From: an uncultured Tateyamaria sp.
Lineage (GTDB): Bacteria; Pseudomonadota; Alphaproteobacteria; Rhodobacterales; Rhodobacteraceae
Assembly (NCBI RefSeq): GCF_947503465.1
Contig: NZ_CANNDN010000001.1
Coordinates: forward strand, 868,001-932,000
Direction of reading: 5' to 3'
DNA: 64,000 bases
A model generated the notes under the pieces. It was given only the letters and a program-made list of their open reading frames with translations, did not search any database and was not told where the DNA came from. How positions within the stretch are numbered: position 1 is the first letter of the stretch; every line of letters starts with the position of its first letter. Positions 49,411 through 58,382 of this stretch are shown here, piece by piece. A program made the translations under genes and the position numbers.

Positions 49411-50577
49411 TTACTGCGCGGGCATACGTTGTTCGACCAGTTCCACGAACCAGCTGGCCCCGGCGGGGATGGCATCGTCATCGAACCGGTATTCGGGGTG
49501 GTGGACCATTGGCCCGTCCCCGTTGCCCAGCATGATGTAGGCGCCGGGACAGGCATTCAACATGAATGCGAAGTCTTCGGCGGCCATTATGGGGGGCGTG
49601 TCCGTGATCACATCACCCGCGACGGCCCGCGCGGCGGCGGCAGCATATTCCGTGTGTGCGTCGTGATTGACAGTGACGGGGTATCCGACACGGTAATCGA
49701 CCTGCACCTCGCATTGGTGCGCCGTGCCGATGGCCGTGGCAATCTCGGTCACCCGCGCCTCGACCTGATCGCGAACCTCTGGGTTCAGCGCACGGACCGT
49801 ACCGGTCATGCGGGTCACCTGCGGGATGATGTTGTGCGTGTCGATGTCGGAATGCAGGGCACAGATCGACACCACGGCTGAGTCCAGCGGATCGACGTTC
49901 CGGCTCGCGATGCTTTGCAACCCCAGAATGATCTGTGCGGCCGCCACATTGGGGTCAATCGCCTGATGCGGGGCTGCGGCATGCCCGCCTTTGCCCGTGA
50001 CTGTCAGGTAAAACTCATCCGCCGACGCCAACAGCGCCCCCGACCGGATCGCGAACTGACCTGTCGGCAAACCCGGCATATTGTGCAACCCGTAAATCTC
50101 TTGAATGCCCCAGCGGTCGATCAGCCCGTCATTGACCATCTCGCGGCCCCCGCCGCCCCCCTCTTCTGCGGGTTGAAAGGCCAGGACAACGGTGCCGTCG
50201 AAATTTCGCGTCTCCGCCAGATATTGCGCGGCACCCAGCAGGATCGACGTATGCCCATCATGCCCGCAGGCATGCATCTTGCCGGGATGTTTGGAGGCGT
50301 AGTCGAGCCCGGTCGCTTCTTCAATCGGCAGCGCATCCATGTCCGCACGCAGGCCCACGACGCGCCCCTTGGTATCTGTGCGGCCCTTGATGACCGCAAC
50401 GACGCCGGTCTTGCCAATGCCCGTGGTGATGTCATCCACCCCGAATTCGCGCAACCGGTCCACCACGAAAGCGGCTGTTTCATGCACATCGAAATCCAGC
50501 TCAGGGTGGGCGTGCAGATGGCGACGCCAGCCGGTGATCTCGGCATGGGTCTCGGCAAGGCGATTCTTGATGGGCAT
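49411..50577 (-). CDS. M20-family amidohydrolase (2), tandem paralogue
   Basis: 388 aa, 14 bases upstream of its paralogue. RRHLHAHPELDFDVHETA, GLRADMDALPIEE, HACGHDGHTSILLGAAQ, QPAEEGGGGG and AAEDFAFML are all kept, so both copies should be active. Differences between the two cluster in the dimerisation domain and substrate-facing loops (for example PGRPVGEFSIRPG versus PGLPTGQFAIRSG), suggesting different acyl or amino-acid preference. It follows the FAD oxidoreductase gene by 13 bases. Confidence 0.92.
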   Translation of the reverse strand: MPIKNRLAETHAEITGWRRHLHAHPELDFDVHETAAFVVDRLREFGVDDITTGIGKTGVVAVIKGRTDTKGRVVGLRADMDALPIEEATGLDYASKHPGKMHACGHDGHTSILLGAAQYLAETRNFDGTVVLAFQPAEEGGGGGREMVNDGLIDRWGIQEIYGLHNMPGLPTGQFAIRSGALLASADEFYLTVTGKGGHAAAPHQAIDPNVAAAQIILGLQSIASRNVDPLDSAVVSICALHSDIDTHNIIPQVTRMTGTVRALNPEVRDQVEARVTEIATAIGTAHQCEVQVDYRVGYPVTVNHDAHTEYAAAAARAVAGDVITDTPPIMAAEDFAFMLNACPGAYIMLGNGDGPMVHHPEYRFDDDAIPAGASWFVELVEQRMPAQ

Positions 50578-50590
50578 GGATCAGATCCTG

Positions 50591-51934
50591 TCAGACAGAG
50601 GGACCGATGCGCATCTTGCTGCCATCGGAAAAGCGGCCCAGGCGGAACCGTGCCAGATCATGACCCGGATCGTTGCCCATGACCAGAGCGGCCAGCACCT
50701 TTCCGATCCCCGGTCCGATGCCAAAGCCGTGCCCGCTCATCCCTGTGCCGACGGTGACGCCCGGCAGGGCAGCAACCCGGTCCACAACGGGAACGACATC
50801 CGGCATCGTGTCGATCATGCCGGCCCAGGCCGCCTTGATCCGGATTGGCCCCAGATCGGGGAACAGGGTGGCGAAATCACGGGTCAACTGTGCGACCTTG
50901 CGGCGGTTCGGCGCAGGATCCAGGATACGCACCCCCTCGAACGGGCTGGGCGCGTCGCCGTCCCACTGGCGCGGCGTCGTCCATGCATCGGGAAAGCCGC
51001 GCGGCGCGCCCGGCAAGAACCGCGTGCCGAACGGATCCGCGCGCAGCTGCGTCAGGAATTTGGGCAATGCGCGAAACGCGTCGGGTCCGACAAATAATTC
51101 GTGGAAACCGCCCGCCGCCAGCGAATACCCCCCATCCTTGCGTGGCCGAAAGGCGATGTCGTCATCCGCGGCACCGCCTGGATAGATCATGGGCAGCGCT
51201 TGGGTTGCGGCGACGGTGGCGCGGACCGAAAGCTGCGGCAGGTCGATACCGTGGCGGCGCAGGAACAGGGCCGACCATGCGCCGCCGGCCAGCACAACTT
51301 CGGGCGCCGCAATCCGGCCCGCCTCGGTGACGACACCGGCGACCCGGCCACCCACGATATCAAGGGTGCGCACCGCACAATGTTCGACAATCGTGGCACC
51401 GGCGCGTGCCGCCACCCCGGCCAAGGCGGGTACCGCCACCCAGGGCTCGGCCCGCATGTCGGATGCGGTATAGAGCGCACCGATATAGGATTTGGTCATC
51501 CCTGGCACCAGATCGGCAACTTCGCGCGTGCCAAGAAGGCGACTGTCCACGCGATGCGCCCTGGCGTGATGCAACCAGTCGGCATATTTCGCCATCTCAG
51601 CCTCGGACCGGGCCAGATAGGTCACCCCGCCCTGGGTCAGGCCAATGTCCACATTGGTGCGCCTGGCCAGATCGCGCCACAGCGCGTTCGCCTCGACCAT
51701 GATCGGCAATTCGTCGGGGTCGCGTCCCTGTTGTCTGATCCAGCCCCAGTTTCGGCTGGATTGCTCGCCCGCGATACGGCCCTTTTCCAACAGCACAACG
51801 CGCTGGCCCGCCTCGGCCAGGTAGAGGGCCGTGCAGACGCCAATCACGCCACCGCCAATCACCACGACATCCGCGGTGTCGGGCACGGGGCCGGGCCACG
51901 TGACCGGCGAAGCGTCGTTGATGGGAAAGGCCAT
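50591..51934 (-). CDS. FAD-dependent oxidoreductase of the D-amino-acid/glycine oxidase family
   Basis: 447 aa. N-terminal dinucleotide fold DVVVIGGGVIGVCTALYLAE with the trailing acidic LLEKG; SRNWGWIRQQGRDPDELPIM is typical for the DadA-like subgroup; C-terminal TVGTGMSGHGFGIGPGIGKV closes the FAD site. Likely oxidises a free amino acid (D- or N-alkylated) to the keto acid. In this locus it would act after the amidohydrolases release the amino acid. Confidence 0.88.
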   Translation of the reverse strand: MAFPINDASPVTWPGPVPDTADVVVIGGGVIGVCTALYLAEAGQRVVLLEKGRIAGEQSSRNWGWIRQQGRDPDELPIMVEANALWRDLARRTNVDIGLTQGGVTYLARSEAEMAKYADWLHHARAHRVDSRLLGTREVADLVPGMTKSYIGALYTASDMRAEPWVAVPALAGVAARAGATIVEHCAVRTLDIVGGRVAGVVTEAGRIAAPEVVLAGGAWSALFLRRHGIDLPQLSVRATVAATQALPMIYPGGAADDDIAFRPRKDGGYSLAAGGFHELFVGPDAFRALPKFLTQLRADPFGTRFLPGAPRGFPDAWTTPRQWDGDAPSPFEGVRILDPAPNRRKVAQLTRDFATLFPDLGPIRIKAAWAGMIDTMPDVVPVVDRVAALPGVTVGTGMSGHGFGIGPGIGKVLAALVMGNDPGHDLARFRLGRFSDGSKMRIGPSV

Positions 51935-51943
51935 ATGCCGTCC

Positions 51944-53098
51944 TCAGGTCAGTCGCGCCACCAGATCCTTCATAAAGGCGTGCCCCGCCTTGAATTGTGC
52001 CACGGTGATGAATTCATTGGGCTGATGCGCTTGTGCAATATCGCCGGGGCCGCAAACAACGGCCGAGTAGCCCGCGGCCTGAAACTGTCCCGCCTCGGTG
52101 CCGTAGCTGACCACATGGGTGCCGTTGTCACCGGTGATCGCCCGAACAAGACCTTCGGCGGCACCGTTGTCTTCGGGCCGCAGTGGCGGCACGTCAAATC
52201 GCGTTTCGATATCGACGCGCGCCTCTGGATGGGTCGCCTTCATGCCCTGTTCGATCTTGGCCACATGCGCGAGATACGCCTCTTTCAAGGCGACGGTGTC
52301 GTCACCCGGAACCGCGCGGACATCCATGGAGAACCGGCAATCCTTGGCCGTGATGTTGTGTGCCGTGCCGCCCTGCACCTGCCCCACATGCCAGGTGGTA
52401 AAGGGGGGATCGAACATGGCGGCCAGCGGCGATGGCTCGGCCGCCATGTTCTCGGCATTGCGGTGATTGGCAAAGTCGATGATTTTCGCGCCTTCCAGAA
52501 TGGCACTTACCCCCTGCGGCAGCAGCGACGAATGCACTTCGAACCCTACAACATGGGTGTCAAAGCCCTGCCCGCCCTTGTGGCCGGTCACCGCCCGCAT
52601 CATCGATGGCTCGCCGACGATCACGGGGCCGCCCTTGGGCACAACACCGTGCATCGCCTCGATCATCGGCGGCGCGCCAAGACACCCGATCTCTTCATCG
52701 AAGCTCAGCGCGATCTGCATGGGTTTGGCTGCATGATGCGCCTCGACCAGCGCCCATATGGCAAGAGCATCGAACCCTTTCATATCGCAAGTGCCGCGCC
52801 CGAAATACTTGCCGTCCTTTTCGGTCACGACAAACGGATCCGTATCCCATGGTTGACCGTCCACGGGCACCACGTCCGTGTGCCCTGACAGCACGACGGC
52901 GCCCTCGACCTGCGGACCCGCATGCGCAAACAGCGCAGCCTTGGGTTGATCGGGGTGATAGTAGCGGTGGGCCGTGATGCCATGATCGGACAGATAGTCT
53001 TCGACCCAATCCACCAGCGGCAAGTTTGTATCGCGGCTGACGGTGGGAAAGCTGATCAACTTGGTCATCAGCTCGAGCGGCGTCATGCGCACGGTCAT
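51944..53098 (-). CDS. argE: Acetylornithine deacetylase (ArgE-type M20)
   Basis: 384 aa. M20A deacetylase: VVLSGHTDVVPVDGQPWDTD, GRGTCDMKGFDALAIWALVE, LSFDEEIGCLGAPPMIEAM, and a C-terminal His region (CGPGDIAQAHQPNEFI). Real arginine-synthesis ArgE and related N-acyl-amino-acid deacylases are hard to tell apart. Given the transporter and two other amidohydrolases, a catabolic N-acetyl-amino-acid deacetylase is as likely. The ATG overlaps the stop of the VOC gene (ATGA). Confidence 0.86.
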   Translation of the reverse strand: MTVRMTPLELMTKLISFPTVSRDTNLPLVDWVEDYLSDHGITAHRYYHPDQPKAALFAHAGPQVEGAVVLSGHTDVVPVDGQPWDTDPFVVTEKDGKYFGRGTCDMKGFDALAIWALVEAHHAAKPMQIALSFDEEIGCLGAPPMIEAMHGVVPKGGPVIVGEPSMMRAVTGHKGGQGFDTHVVGFEVHSSLLPQGVSAILEGAKIIDFANHRNAENMAAEPSPLAAMFDPPFTTWHVGQVQGGTAHNITAKDCRFSMDVRAVPGDDTVALKEAYLAHVAKIEQGMKATHPEARVDIETRFDVPPLRPEDNGAAEGLVRAITGDNGTHVVSYGTEAGQFQAAGYSAVVCGPGDIAQAHQPNEFITVAQFKAGHAFMKDLVARLT

Positions 53099-53463
53099 GG
53101 CGCAATGGCCTCACCAAAGAAGATCAGCGTGCAGTCTTCGTCCTTCACATGAAATTCGCGTTGCCCATAATCCTGGTCAAAGGGCGCACGGACACGGCCG
53201 TCTGGCAAGGTGTCAAGCTGCGCTTTCAAGTCGGCATAGACTGCGTCAACGCCTTCGACATCAATGTAGAACGACATCTCGCGCTCAGGATGGCTCAGAT
53301 CTGCAGTCACCTCCACCAGGCGCACCGCAGCGCCGTCGCGGTGAAGATAGGCATAGTTGTCTGCTCGGAACCCAACCGTAAAGCCCAATACATCGCGAAA
53401 GAAGGTGACCTGCTGTTCCAGCGATGTGCAAGGCACAAACGGTGTGGCCTGGATCAGGCGCAT
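53095..53463 (-). CDS. VOC/glyoxalase-superfamily protein (bleomycin-resistance-like)
   Basis: 122 aa from the ATG at 53463, sharing its A with the TGA of the ABC ATPase gene. The beta-alpha-beta-beta-beta repeats are visible: FVPCTSLEQQVTFFRDVLGF, YAYLHRDGAAVRLVEV, MSFYIDVEGVDAVYADLKAQ, YGQREFHVKDEDCTLIFFGE. Glu in the last strand and His in DLSHPERE may be metal ligands. Substrate unknown; co-translation with the transporter and deacetylase suggests a part in processing the imported compound. Confidence 0.82.
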   Translation of the reverse strand: MRLIQATPFVPCTSLEQQVTFFRDVLGFTVGFRADNYAYLHRDGAAVRLVEVTADLSHPEREMSFYIDVEGVDAVYADLKAQLDTLPDGRVRAPFDQDYGQREFHVKDEDCTLIFFGEAIAP

Positions 53464-55295
53464 CAATACCCGCTGTCTGTTGTCAGCACCAAATGCCCCG
53501 GCTCGACTTCGTTGTATTCTGATGGCGCGGGTTCATAATCCACCGGATGGATCGGTGACGGGATTGGCTTGAAATTGAGGTCCTTTTCGGCCTTGCGCTG
53601 GCGCGGGTCGGCGATGGGCACGGCCTTCATCAGCGCCTGCGTATAGGGGTGCTGGGGATTTTCGAACACGCGCGCACGCGGCCCCATTTCAACGATCCGG
53701 CCCAGATACATGACACCCACATAGTGGCTGACGCGCTCCACAACGGCCATGTCATGGCTGATGAACAGGAAGGACAGGCCCATTTCAGCCTGCAGTTCCA
53801 TCATCAGGTTCAACACTTGCGCCTGTACGGACACATCCAGCGCCGACACCGCCTCGTCCGCGATGATCAGCTTGGGGTTTAACGCAAGCGCGCGGGCGAT
53901 CGCCACACGTTGGCGTTGGCCGCCAGACAATTCATGGGGAAAGCGGCGCATGAAGCTGCGCGGCAATTCCACGCGGTCAAACAGCATCTCGACCCGTTTC
54001 TTGCCTTCGTCGCCCTTGAACATGCCAAAATTCTGCATGGGTTCGGCGACCTGATCGGCCAGTTGCATCTGTGGGTTCAACGACGCGAACGGGTCCTGGA
54101 AAATCATCTGCATGTCGCGCCGCGCATCGCGCAGATCGCGGTCGTTCAGCGCCATGATGTCGGTGCCATCCAGCATGATGTGGCCGGCTTGGGGCTCGAC
54201 CAGCCGCAGGATGGACCGCCCGGCGGATGACTTGCCGCAGCCGCTCTCGCCCACAAGGCTGAGGGTCTGCCCCTTGTTGAGGGTAAACGACACGTCCTCG
54301 ACCGCATGCACATTCGCCACCAACCGGCGGAAAAATCCGCCGCGTACCGGGAAACGCGTGGTCAGGTTTCTGACCTCAAGCAGCTTGTCTTCCGTGCCCG
54401 GGATCGGTTTGATCTCTCCCTGGTCGCGGCCCAGCAGCTTCATGGGTTCGGGATAGGCCTTGCCGCTCATCTCGCCCAGTTTCGGCACAGCGGCGAGCAG
54501 CGCCTTGGTATAGGGGTGCTGCGGATTCTCGAAAATCTCGGCAACGGGCCCCTCTTCGACCTTGTTGCCGCGGAACATGACCACGACGCGGTCCGCCATC
54601 TGCGCCACAACGGCCATGTCATGGGTGATGAACATCACGGCAGTGCCGGTTTCGCGCTTGAGGCGGTCCATCAGGGCCAGGATTTCAGCCTGAATGGTCA
54701 CATCCAGCGCTGTGGTCGGTTCATCCGCAATCAGAAGGCGCGGTTCGCAGGCCAGCGCCATTGCGATAACGACGCGCTGGCGCATCCCGCCGGACAATTC
54801 GTGCGGATACTGTTTGAGGCGGCGCTCGGGTTCGGGAATGCGGACCTGTTTGAGCAGCGACAGCGCGCGTTCTTCAGCCTGCGCCTTGCTGAGGTTGCGG
54901 TGCAGGCGCAGCCCCTCGGTCAACTGACGACCCACCGTGAAAACCGGGTTCAGCGCCGTCATCGGTTCCTGAAAAATCATTCCGATTTCGTTGCCACGTA
55001 TGGTGCGCATCAAATCCTGATTGGTTGCGGCCAGGTCAATACTATCCGCATCCTTGCGATCAAAGACCAGGCGCCCGCCGGCGATTTCGCCGCCGCCAAA
55101 CTCGACCAGTCGCATCAGCGACAGCGACGACACAGACTTTCCAGACCCGGATTCGCCCACGATACAAACGGTTTCGCCCGGGTGAACCTCGAAGGAGACG
55201 TCCTCGACCCCCACGACCGGACCGTCCTTGGTCTGGAATTCTACCCGCAAATTCTGAATGTTGGCGATTGGCGACGTATCAGTCTGATCGAGCAT
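53463..55295 (-). CDS. Oligopeptide-type ABC transporter, fused double ATPase
   Basis: 610 aa from the ATG at 55295. Two complete DppD/DppF-like nucleotide-binding domains in one chain: first with IVGESGSGKSVSSLSL, LSGGMRQRVVIAMAL, LIADEPTTALDVT; second with LVGESGCGKSSAGRSI, LSGGQRQRVAIARAL, IIADEAVSALDVS. Each has the C-terminal oligopeptide motif (HPYTKALLAAVP, HPYTQALMKAVP). Such fusions (GsiA, YejF) energise peptide or glutathione uptake. The binding protein and permeases are divergent at 55589-59370. Confidence 0.94.
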   Translation of the reverse strand: MLDQTDTSPIANIQNLRVEFQTKDGPVVGVEDVSFEVHPGETVCIVGESGSGKSVSSLSLMRLVEFGGGEIAGGRLVFDRKDADSIDLAATNQDLMRTIRGNEIGMIFQEPMTALNPVFTVGRQLTEGLRLHRNLSKAQAEERALSLLKQVRIPEPERRLKQYPHELSGGMRQRVVIAMALACEPRLLIADEPTTALDVTIQAEILALMDRLKRETGTAVMFITHDMAVVAQMADRVVVMFRGNKVEEGPVAEIFENPQHPYTKALLAAVPKLGEMSGKAYPEPMKLLGRDQGEIKPIPGTEDKLLEVRNLTTRFPVRGGFFRRLVANVHAVEDVSFTLNKGQTLSLVGESGCGKSSAGRSILRLVEPQAGHIMLDGTDIMALNDRDLRDARRDMQMIFQDPFASLNPQMQLADQVAEPMQNFGMFKGDEGKKRVEMLFDRVELPRSFMRRFPHELSGGQRQRVAIARALALNPKLIIADEAVSALDVSVQAQVLNLMMELQAEMGLSFLFISHDMAVVERVSHYVGVMYLGRIVEMGPRARVFENPQHPYTQALMKAVPIADPRQRKAEKDLNFKPIPSPIHPVDYEPAPSEYNEVEPGHLVLTTDSGY

Positions 55296-55337
55296 TTCTA
55301 TCCCCGCGATTGAGCCTTTTCGGCTCGACTTTTTTGA

Positions 55338-55366
55338 AGAGTGGGCGAAGGGACAGGCACTGTCAA
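55338..55366 (-). promoter_or_regulatory. Candidate promoter of the ABC ATPase / amidohydrolase operon
   Basis: TTGACA, a consensus -35 box, at 55366-55361 (minus strand), with CACTCT 17 bases on at 55343-55338 as a weak -10. It lies about 45 bases before the ATPase ATG. The rest of the ~290-base divergent gap holds a short hairpin (CACGG GGAAA CCGTG) and AT-rich patches but no clear promoter for the plus-strand arm. Confidence 0.36.
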
Positions 55367-55588
55367 ACAATCACCTACGAATTTCATCGTTGACCGCACG
55401 CAACGCTTGCATTTTCCCCAAAAGCTGTTTCGATATCGGGGTGCGCTTGGGGGGCCAAGAGTAAAAATCACGGGGAAACCGTGGGTTAACACGTAGTCCT
55501 TGCCAATCCCAAGCCGGACGTGTGCCGCAAAGCGTGCGGCGCGAACCTGACGCGCAGGACAAACCTGCGGTCCAACAAGGAGTATGAT

Positions 55589-57292
55589 ATGTCCCTGAAA
55601 CCCCTTTTGATGGGTGCCGTGGCCGCCACTGCGCTGGCCCCTGCCGCCTTTGCCGAGCGTGGCTCGGACGGCGAGCTGCGCATCATCTACTGGCAAGCCC
55701 CGTCCATCCTGAACCCCTATCTGTCGGGCGGCACAAAAGACATCGAATCCGCTTCGATGGTCATCGAACCCCTTGCCCGCTATGACGAAACCGGCGCGCT
55801 GACCCCTTGGCTGGCCACGGAAATCCCGACCGTCGGCAATGGCGGCGTGAGCGAGGACCTCACCACCATCACCTGGAAGATCAAGGAAGGCATCGTCTGG
55901 TCGGACGGCACGCCCTTTACCTCCGCTGATGTGAAATTCACCGCTGAATACTGCATGCACCCCGAAGGCGGCTGTGCCCAGGCATCCTTTTTCGACGGTG
56001 TCGAAAATGTGGAAGCGCTGGACGACCTGACGGTCAAGGTCACGTTCAACCAACCCAAGCCTAACCCCTACGGCCCATTCGTCGGCGGCCAGTCACCCAT
56101 CATCCAGGCCGCACAATTTGCCGACTGCCTGGGCGCCAAGGCCCCCGAGTGCACCGAGGCCAACTTCAACCCCATCGGTACGGGCGGTTTCAAGGTCGAA
56201 GAATTCCGCCCCAATGACGTGATCACCATGGTCGCGAATGAAAATTACCGCGAGGCTGACAAGCCCGCCTTTGCCCGCGTGACCTTCAAAGGCGGCGGCG
56301 ACGCGACGGCCGCAGGCCGCGCCGTGCTGGAAACCGGCGAATTTGACTATGCCTGGAACCTGCAACTGGCACCCGACGTGATCTCCCGTATGGAAGAGGC
56401 TGGCCAGGGCAAGGCGATCGCAGGCTTCGGCCCGCTGGTGGAACGTCTGGAAATGAACCTGACGGACCCGTCGCCTGACCTGCCGGAAGGCGAGCGCGCG
56501 ACCGTTGCGCATCCCCACCCGTTCCTCAGCGACATCAACGTCCGCAAGGCCCTGTCGATGGCAATCGATCGCGCCCTGCTGGTCGAAGTCGGCTATGGTC
56601 AAGCGGGTAAAGTCACCTGCGATCTGGTCCCCGCACCCGACATGTTCGCCTCAGGCGATCAGCACTGCTTTGAACAGGACATCGAAGGCGCCAAGGCGCT
56701 GTTGGACGAAGCCGGTTGGGTCGACAGCAATGGCAACGGCATCCGCGACAAGGATGGTGTTGAGCTGAACATCCTTTACCAGACCTCGACCAACGCCGTG
56801 CGTCAGGATTTCCAGGCCCTGATCAAGCAGTGGTGGAGCGAGATCGGCGTTGAAACAGAACTGCGCAACCTCGATGCCTCCGTGTTCTTCGGTGGCGACC
56901 CCGGTTCGCCCGACACCTTCCAGAAGTTCTATGCAGACGTGGAAATGTACGCCAACACGTTCAACGGCACAGACCCCCAGCAATACCTGGCGGCCTATCG
57001 TTGTGGCAACGAACCCAAGCCCGCGTCCCAGTGGCAGGGTGAGAACATCAACCGTTTCTGCGATCCCGAATATGACGCTTTGATCGATGAGCTGGCCCGT
57101 ACCGGTGAAATCGAGAAACGCGCCGAAATCGCGATCAAGATGAACAACATGCTGACCAAGGACACATTCACCATCGTGCCGCTTGTGCACCGTGGCCGTG
57201 TTTCCGCCCACTCGAACACGCTGGGCGGCGTCAAACTGAATGTCTGGGACAGCGAAATCTGGAACACGGCCGACTGGTATCGGATCGACTGA
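55589..57292 (+). CDS. Peptide ABC transporter substrate-binding protein
   Basis: 567 aa from the ATG at 55589 with AAGGAG 7 bases upstream. Signal peptide SLKPLLMGAVAATALAPAAF cleaves after AFA. Family 5 solute-binding protein: IEPLARYDETGALTPWLATE, WKIKEGIVWSDGTPFTSADV, FNPIGTGGFKVEEF and NVRKALSMAIDRALL; two cysteine pairs occur in the mature protein. Periplasmic. Binds peptides or related N-substituted amino acids and delivers them to the DppBC-type permeases that follow. Confidence 0.95.
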   Translation: MSLKPLLMGAVAATALAPAAFAERGSDGELRIIYWQAPSILNPYLSGGTKDIESASMVIEPLARYDETGALTPWLATEIPTVGNGGVSEDLTTITWKIKEGIVWSDGTPFTSADVKFTAEYCMHPEGGCAQASFFDGVENVEALDDLTVKVTFNQPKPNPYGPFVGGQSPIIQAAQFADCLGAKAPECTEANFNPIGTGGFKVEEFRPNDVITMVANENYREADKPAFARVTFKGGGDATAAGRAVLETGEFDYAWNLQLAPDVISRMEEAGQGKAIAGFGPLVERLEMNLTDPSPDLPEGERATVAHPHPFLSDINVRKALSMAIDRALLVEVGYGQAGKVTCDLVPAPDMFASGDQHCFEQDIEGAKALLDEAGWVDSNGNGIRDKDGVELNILYQTSTNAVRQDFQALIKQWWSEIGVETELRNLDASVFFGGDPGSPDTFQKFYADVEMYANTFNGTDPQQYLAAYRCGNEPKPASQWQGENINRFCDPEYDALIDELARTGEIEKRAEIAIKMNNMLTKDTFTIVPLVHRGRVSAHSNTLGGVKLNVWDSEIWNTADWYRID

Positions 57293-57300
57293 TTTCCCTC

Positions 57301-57331
57301 GGGGTGGGCGTTCGCGCCCGCCCCACCTTTT
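57301..57331 (+). terminator. UUCG-loop hairpin after the binding-protein gene (attenuator)
   Basis: GGGGTGGGCG - TTCG - CGCCCGCCCC: a 10-bp stem (one G-U pair in RNA) with a UUCG tetraloop, 8 bases after the stop, followed by ACC and a short T-run. Between a binding-protein gene and its permeases, such a structure typically stops part of transcription or protects the upstream mRNA, giving more binding protein than permease. Confidence 0.72.
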
Positions 57332-57374
57332 CTGACCAACGACAAAAAGACCTCCGCAAAAGGACTGGCCTTAT

Positions 57375-58382
57375 ATGCTGACCTTCACGATCCGCCGGTT
57401 GATCCTGTCGATCCCGACGCTTTTGTTCATCAGCTTCGTTATTTTCGGACTGCTCCAGCTTGCGCCCGGCGATCCCATGGCCCAGGTTCCGCTGACCGTG
57501 CCCCCCGAAGTCAAAGAGAAGATGCGCGAGGCGCTTGGCCTTGGTCAGGCGTGGTACATCCAGTACTGGAAATGGCTGGTCCAGTTTTTCTGGGTCGAAC
57601 CGCAAGTGCTGGTCGATCATTGGTTCGGCACGTCCTTCTCGGAAGGCAAGCAACGCATTCTCTCCTGGCAGACACGCAGCCCCGTGATGGACACGGTTGT
57701 GCAGCGCATTCCCCAAACGCTTTGGGTTGTGGGCCTGGCTTACGTCGTCGGCATCCTGATCGCCCTGCCCATCGGCATCTATTCGGCTTACCGCCACTAC
57801 TCAGTCTTTGATCAGGCCGGTACATTTGTGACGATGATCGGTTTCTCGATCCCACCCTTCTTCACCGGCCCGCTGCTGATCGTGATCTTTTCAGTCTATC
57901 TGGGCTGGCTGCCTTCGATCTATGACACCACCCATGTGGTCAATGACTGGGCCAGCTTCAAAATCCAGTTCCAACAGATGATCATGCCGGTCATGGTGTT
58001 GGCGCTGCAAACGACGGCGCAAATCTCGCGCTACATGCGCGGCGCGATGCTGGACAACCTGAACCAGGACTATGTGCGCACCGCGCGGGCCAAGGGGCTT
58101 AAGGAAAGTGTCGTGGTCATGGTGCACGTGGTGCGCAATTCGATGATCCCGGTCGTGACAGTGATCGCCCTTGGCGTGCCTGCCATCTTCGGGGGTGCGA
58201 TCATCACCGAAAACGTATTCAAGGTGAATGGCATCGGGCAGCTGCTGCTGACCTGGCTTTTTGCCAACGACCTGCCCGGCGTCATGACGCTGACTTTCAT
58301 CTTCGCGATCCTGATCGTGCTTTTCAACCTGATCGCAGACGTGCTCTACGGTGTGCTCGACCCGAGGATCCGCTATGACTGA
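57375..58382 (+). CDS. ABC transporter permease (DppB-type)
   Basis: 335 aa, six spans. N-terminal MLTFTIRRLILSIPTLLFIS is typical of DppB/OppB; the EAA loop ARAKGLKESVVVMVHVVRNS contacts the ATPase; a long periplasmic loop follows helix 1. Its last codons overlap the second permease gene (TATGACTGA). Confidence 0.95.
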   Translation: MLTFTIRRLILSIPTLLFISFVIFGLLQLAPGDPMAQVPLTVPPEVKEKMREALGLGQAWYIQYWKWLVQFFWVEPQVLVDHWFGTSFSEGKQRILSWQTRSPVMDTVVQRIPQTLWVVGLAYVVGILIALPIGIYSAYRHYSVFDQAGTFVTMIGFSIPPFFTGPLLIVIFSVYLGWLPSIYDTTHVVNDWASFKIQFQQMIMPVMVLALQTTAQISRYMRGAMLDNLNQDYVRTARAKGLKESVVVMVHVVRNSMIPVVTVIALGVPAIFGGAIITENVFKVNGIGQLLLTWLFANDLPGVMTLTFIFAILIVLFNLIADVLYGVLDPRIRYD

